From assembly GCA_025656455.1 (NCBI GenBank), contig JAHXHS010000002.1, forward strand, positions 124,001-188,000: DNA of 64,000 nt, written 5' to 3'. The translations under genes and the position numbers were made by a program. A model generated the notes under the pieces. It had not been told where the DNA came from. It worked only from the letters and a program-made list of their open reading frames with translations, and searched no databases. Position 1 is the first letter of the stretch. Each line of letters begins with the position of its first letter. Positions 63,026 to 64,000 of the stretch are shown here, one piece after another. Source of the stretch: Candidatus Thiodiazotropha sp. (ex Epidulcina cf. delphinae) (GTDB taxonomy: Bacteria > Pseudomonadota > Gammaproteobacteria > Chromatiales > Chromatiaceae).

Positions 63026-63505
63026 ATGAAACGAGCTAAGTTCTTGGGTATGAAAAAATCATCTATCGATTCACTGAGAGAAAACCTGAATATGCTCAGA
63101 AGGGAAACCGGCATGAGTATTGCAGATATTTCAAAGAAAGGGGGCGCTAAAACTCGCTCGATATACAGCATCCTGGACGGAGGTAGAGGTGCAACTGTAG
63201 ATATGGCTGATAAGATTGCTGCATCATTCTGCCTACAAGGTTGGCAATTGACTATTCCAAATCTTCGCTATGATATAGTAAAATCAGGAAATTTAGACAA
63301 ACTGATAGATTGTTACATTAAAGCTGACGAACAAAGCAGGAAGCTGATCCTTAATCTCGTTGAGAGAGTAGTTGAACTTGAGGCTGGGCGGCCGGATCTG
63401 CTGGACGCTAAAGACCTGCACAGCCAGGAACCTCCGCCGCCAATTGAGCCGCCAAATAAAAAACAGAAAACGACGCGTTATCAGAAGAAAAAAGTCAGGA
63501 AGTAG
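63026..63505 (+). CDS. CI-like repressor without a peptidase domain
   Basis: The 159-residue protein has an N-terminal helix-turn-helix ('IDSLRENLNMLRRETGMSIADISKKGGAKTRSIYSILDGGRGATVDMADKIA'), a helical segment and a Pro/Lys-rich tail. It is too short for, and shows no motif of, the S24 LexA-type protease, so induction must differ from RecA-driven cleavage. The start may be ATG 63026 or 63050; neither has a clear ribosome-binding site. Confidence 0.72.
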   Translation: MKRAKFLGMKKSSIDSLRENLNMLRRETGMSIADISKKGGAKTRSIYSILDGGRGATVDMADKIAASFCLQGWQLTIPNLRYDIVKSGNLDKLIDCYIKADEQSRKLILNLVERVVELEAGRPDLLDAKDLHSQEPPPPIEPPNKKQKTTRYQKKKVRK

Positions 63506-63515
63506 CCAACAGGCC

Positions 63516-63788
63516 TTAATCAACCCATGCCCTGATGTGACCTGACATCCATATCAGGACAGCAATAGCCCACTCTGGATCACCCGTTTCGCATAAATCA
63601 ACAGCTGCCTGCTCTGCTACATCAGCATACGCTAACAAAGCATCCAAGGGCGTATTTACGCGCACACTGGAGTTGTTTGTCAGCCTGATTCTCTCTCGCT
63701 TGATCAGTGCTTTAACTTCATTCGATGGGGTGATTTTTACTGTGTTTAGTTTCAATTGGGAGCCATGGCTCCATCTGGTCTGATTCAT
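63516..63788 (-). CDS. Small phage protein of unknown function
   Basis: This 90-residue protein has GGGAG 7 bases before its ATG, a charged N-terminus (EVKALIKRERIRLTNN) and a helical C-terminus ('LLAYADVAEQAAVDLCETGDPEWAIAVLIWMSGHIRAW'). It lies between the CI-like gene and another regulator on the opposite strand. I recognise no family. Confidence 0.5.
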   Translation of the reverse strand: MNQTRWSHGSQLKLNTVKITPSNEVKALIKRERIRLTNNSSVRVNTPLDALLAYADVAEQAAVDLCETGDPEWAIAVLIWMSGHIRAWVD

Positions 63789-63926
63789 TTCCGTGCTCCC
63801 TTCGTGACCTGAGTCAATATCTGAACATGATTTTATTGATCTGTGAAGGTCAGAAACAGGCCAAACCGGCCGATAAAGTGACAGAAGCTGGCCAAACTGT
63901 AATTAAACGACTCAGACGACGATACT

Positions 63927-64000
63927 ATGATTGATCTCGGCTTAATAGCCGAGCGAATCAGAGATGCACGGATCAACCAGGATCTCACGCTGGATGAGGC
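63927..64000 (+). CDS. XRE-family regulator, cut by the window edge
   Basis: The frame starts MIDLGLIAERIRDARINQDLTLDEA, a classic helix-turn-helix opening, and runs off the end. Upstream, CAGGCCAAACCGG and CTGGCCAAACTG (about 63855-63900) share the core GGCCAAAC and may be its operators. Confidence 0.65.
   Translation, partial: MIDLGLIAERIRDARINQDLTLDE

Larger units (their letters stand above)
34531..64000. mobile_element. Lambdoid siphophage prophage, right part outside the window
   Basis: From the tRNA-Lys fragment to the right edge nearly every gene is phage-like: tail fibres, tail tip, tape measure, tail chaperones, tail tube, connectors, lysis, capsid, protease, portal, terminase, HNH, replication O/P, CII-, Cro- and CI-like proteins. 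At least 29.5 kb is present. No integrase is seen, so it lies further right, presumably near the intact tRNA. The morphogenesis and lysis genes look complete, so it may be functional. Confidence 0.95.

Overview
The window comes from a gammaproteobacterial chromosome, probably a sulfur oxidiser related to Chromatiales/Sedimenticola-type bacteria. The evidence is a TsdA-like dihaem thiosulfate dehydrogenase beside a SulP sulfate-type permease, a class II (B12) ribonucleotide reductase, a type I-F CRISPR-Cas system, and gammaproteobacterial-style copper/silver efflux genes. The genus assignment is inference.

Layout. 1-5.4 kb: the end of cas3, then csy1-csy2-csy3-cas6f and a 14-repeat I-F CRISPR array. 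A 249-bp foldback element (18-bp perfect terminal inverted repeats, 7-bp target duplication) has inserted into one repeat of the array. 5.4-15.3 kb: sulfur/housekeeping genes (TsdA-like, SulP, MtgA, NrdJ, GFA protein, periplasmic MsrA) separated by several families of short palindromic intergenic repeats, plus a free-standing gene related to a domain usually found in giant phage/plasmid 'polyvalent' proteins. 15.3-34.1 kb: a metal-resistance and envelope-stress island. It holds a CusCBA-type RND exporter, a CopA-type P-ATPase with its MerR regulator and operator, two Cys-rich CopL/DUF2946-like secreted proteins, SHOCT, HMA-like and TVP38 proteins, a Spy/CpxP-like chaperone divergent from an OmpR/EnvZ-class two-component pair, and a ZraSR-like sensor/sigma54-activator pair followed by two sigma54-type promoter sequences and a tiny secreted protein.

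34.1-64 kb: an IS200 remnant, then the 3' half of a tRNA-Lys gene with its terminator marks one end (att site) of a lambdoid siphophage prophage that runs off the right edge. Reading leftwards, it carries a CI/Cro-type switch with palindromic operators, a putative twin-hairpin RNA and a terminator between cro and cII, replication genes O/P with iterons inside O, a possible late regulator, HNH, HK97-type terminase/portal/protease/capsid, connectors, an internal lysis plus polysaccharide-degradation module, tail genes with a programmed -1 frameshift, tape measure, and tail tip/fibres.

How the parts work together: CusCBA exports Cu/Ag across the outer membrane, CopA pumps Cu(I) out of the cytoplasm under MerR control, and the Met/His-rich periplasmic proteins and sensors report envelope metal stress. 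In the prophage, nearly all genes are on the minus strand in overlapping (ATGA/TAATG) units. The most distinctive items are the element in the CRISPR array, the twin-hairpin RNA with an anti-Shine-Dalgarno loop, the pectate-lyase-like protein, the lysis/depolymerase module inside the head-tail connector genes, and the sigma54-controlled secreted mini-protein.
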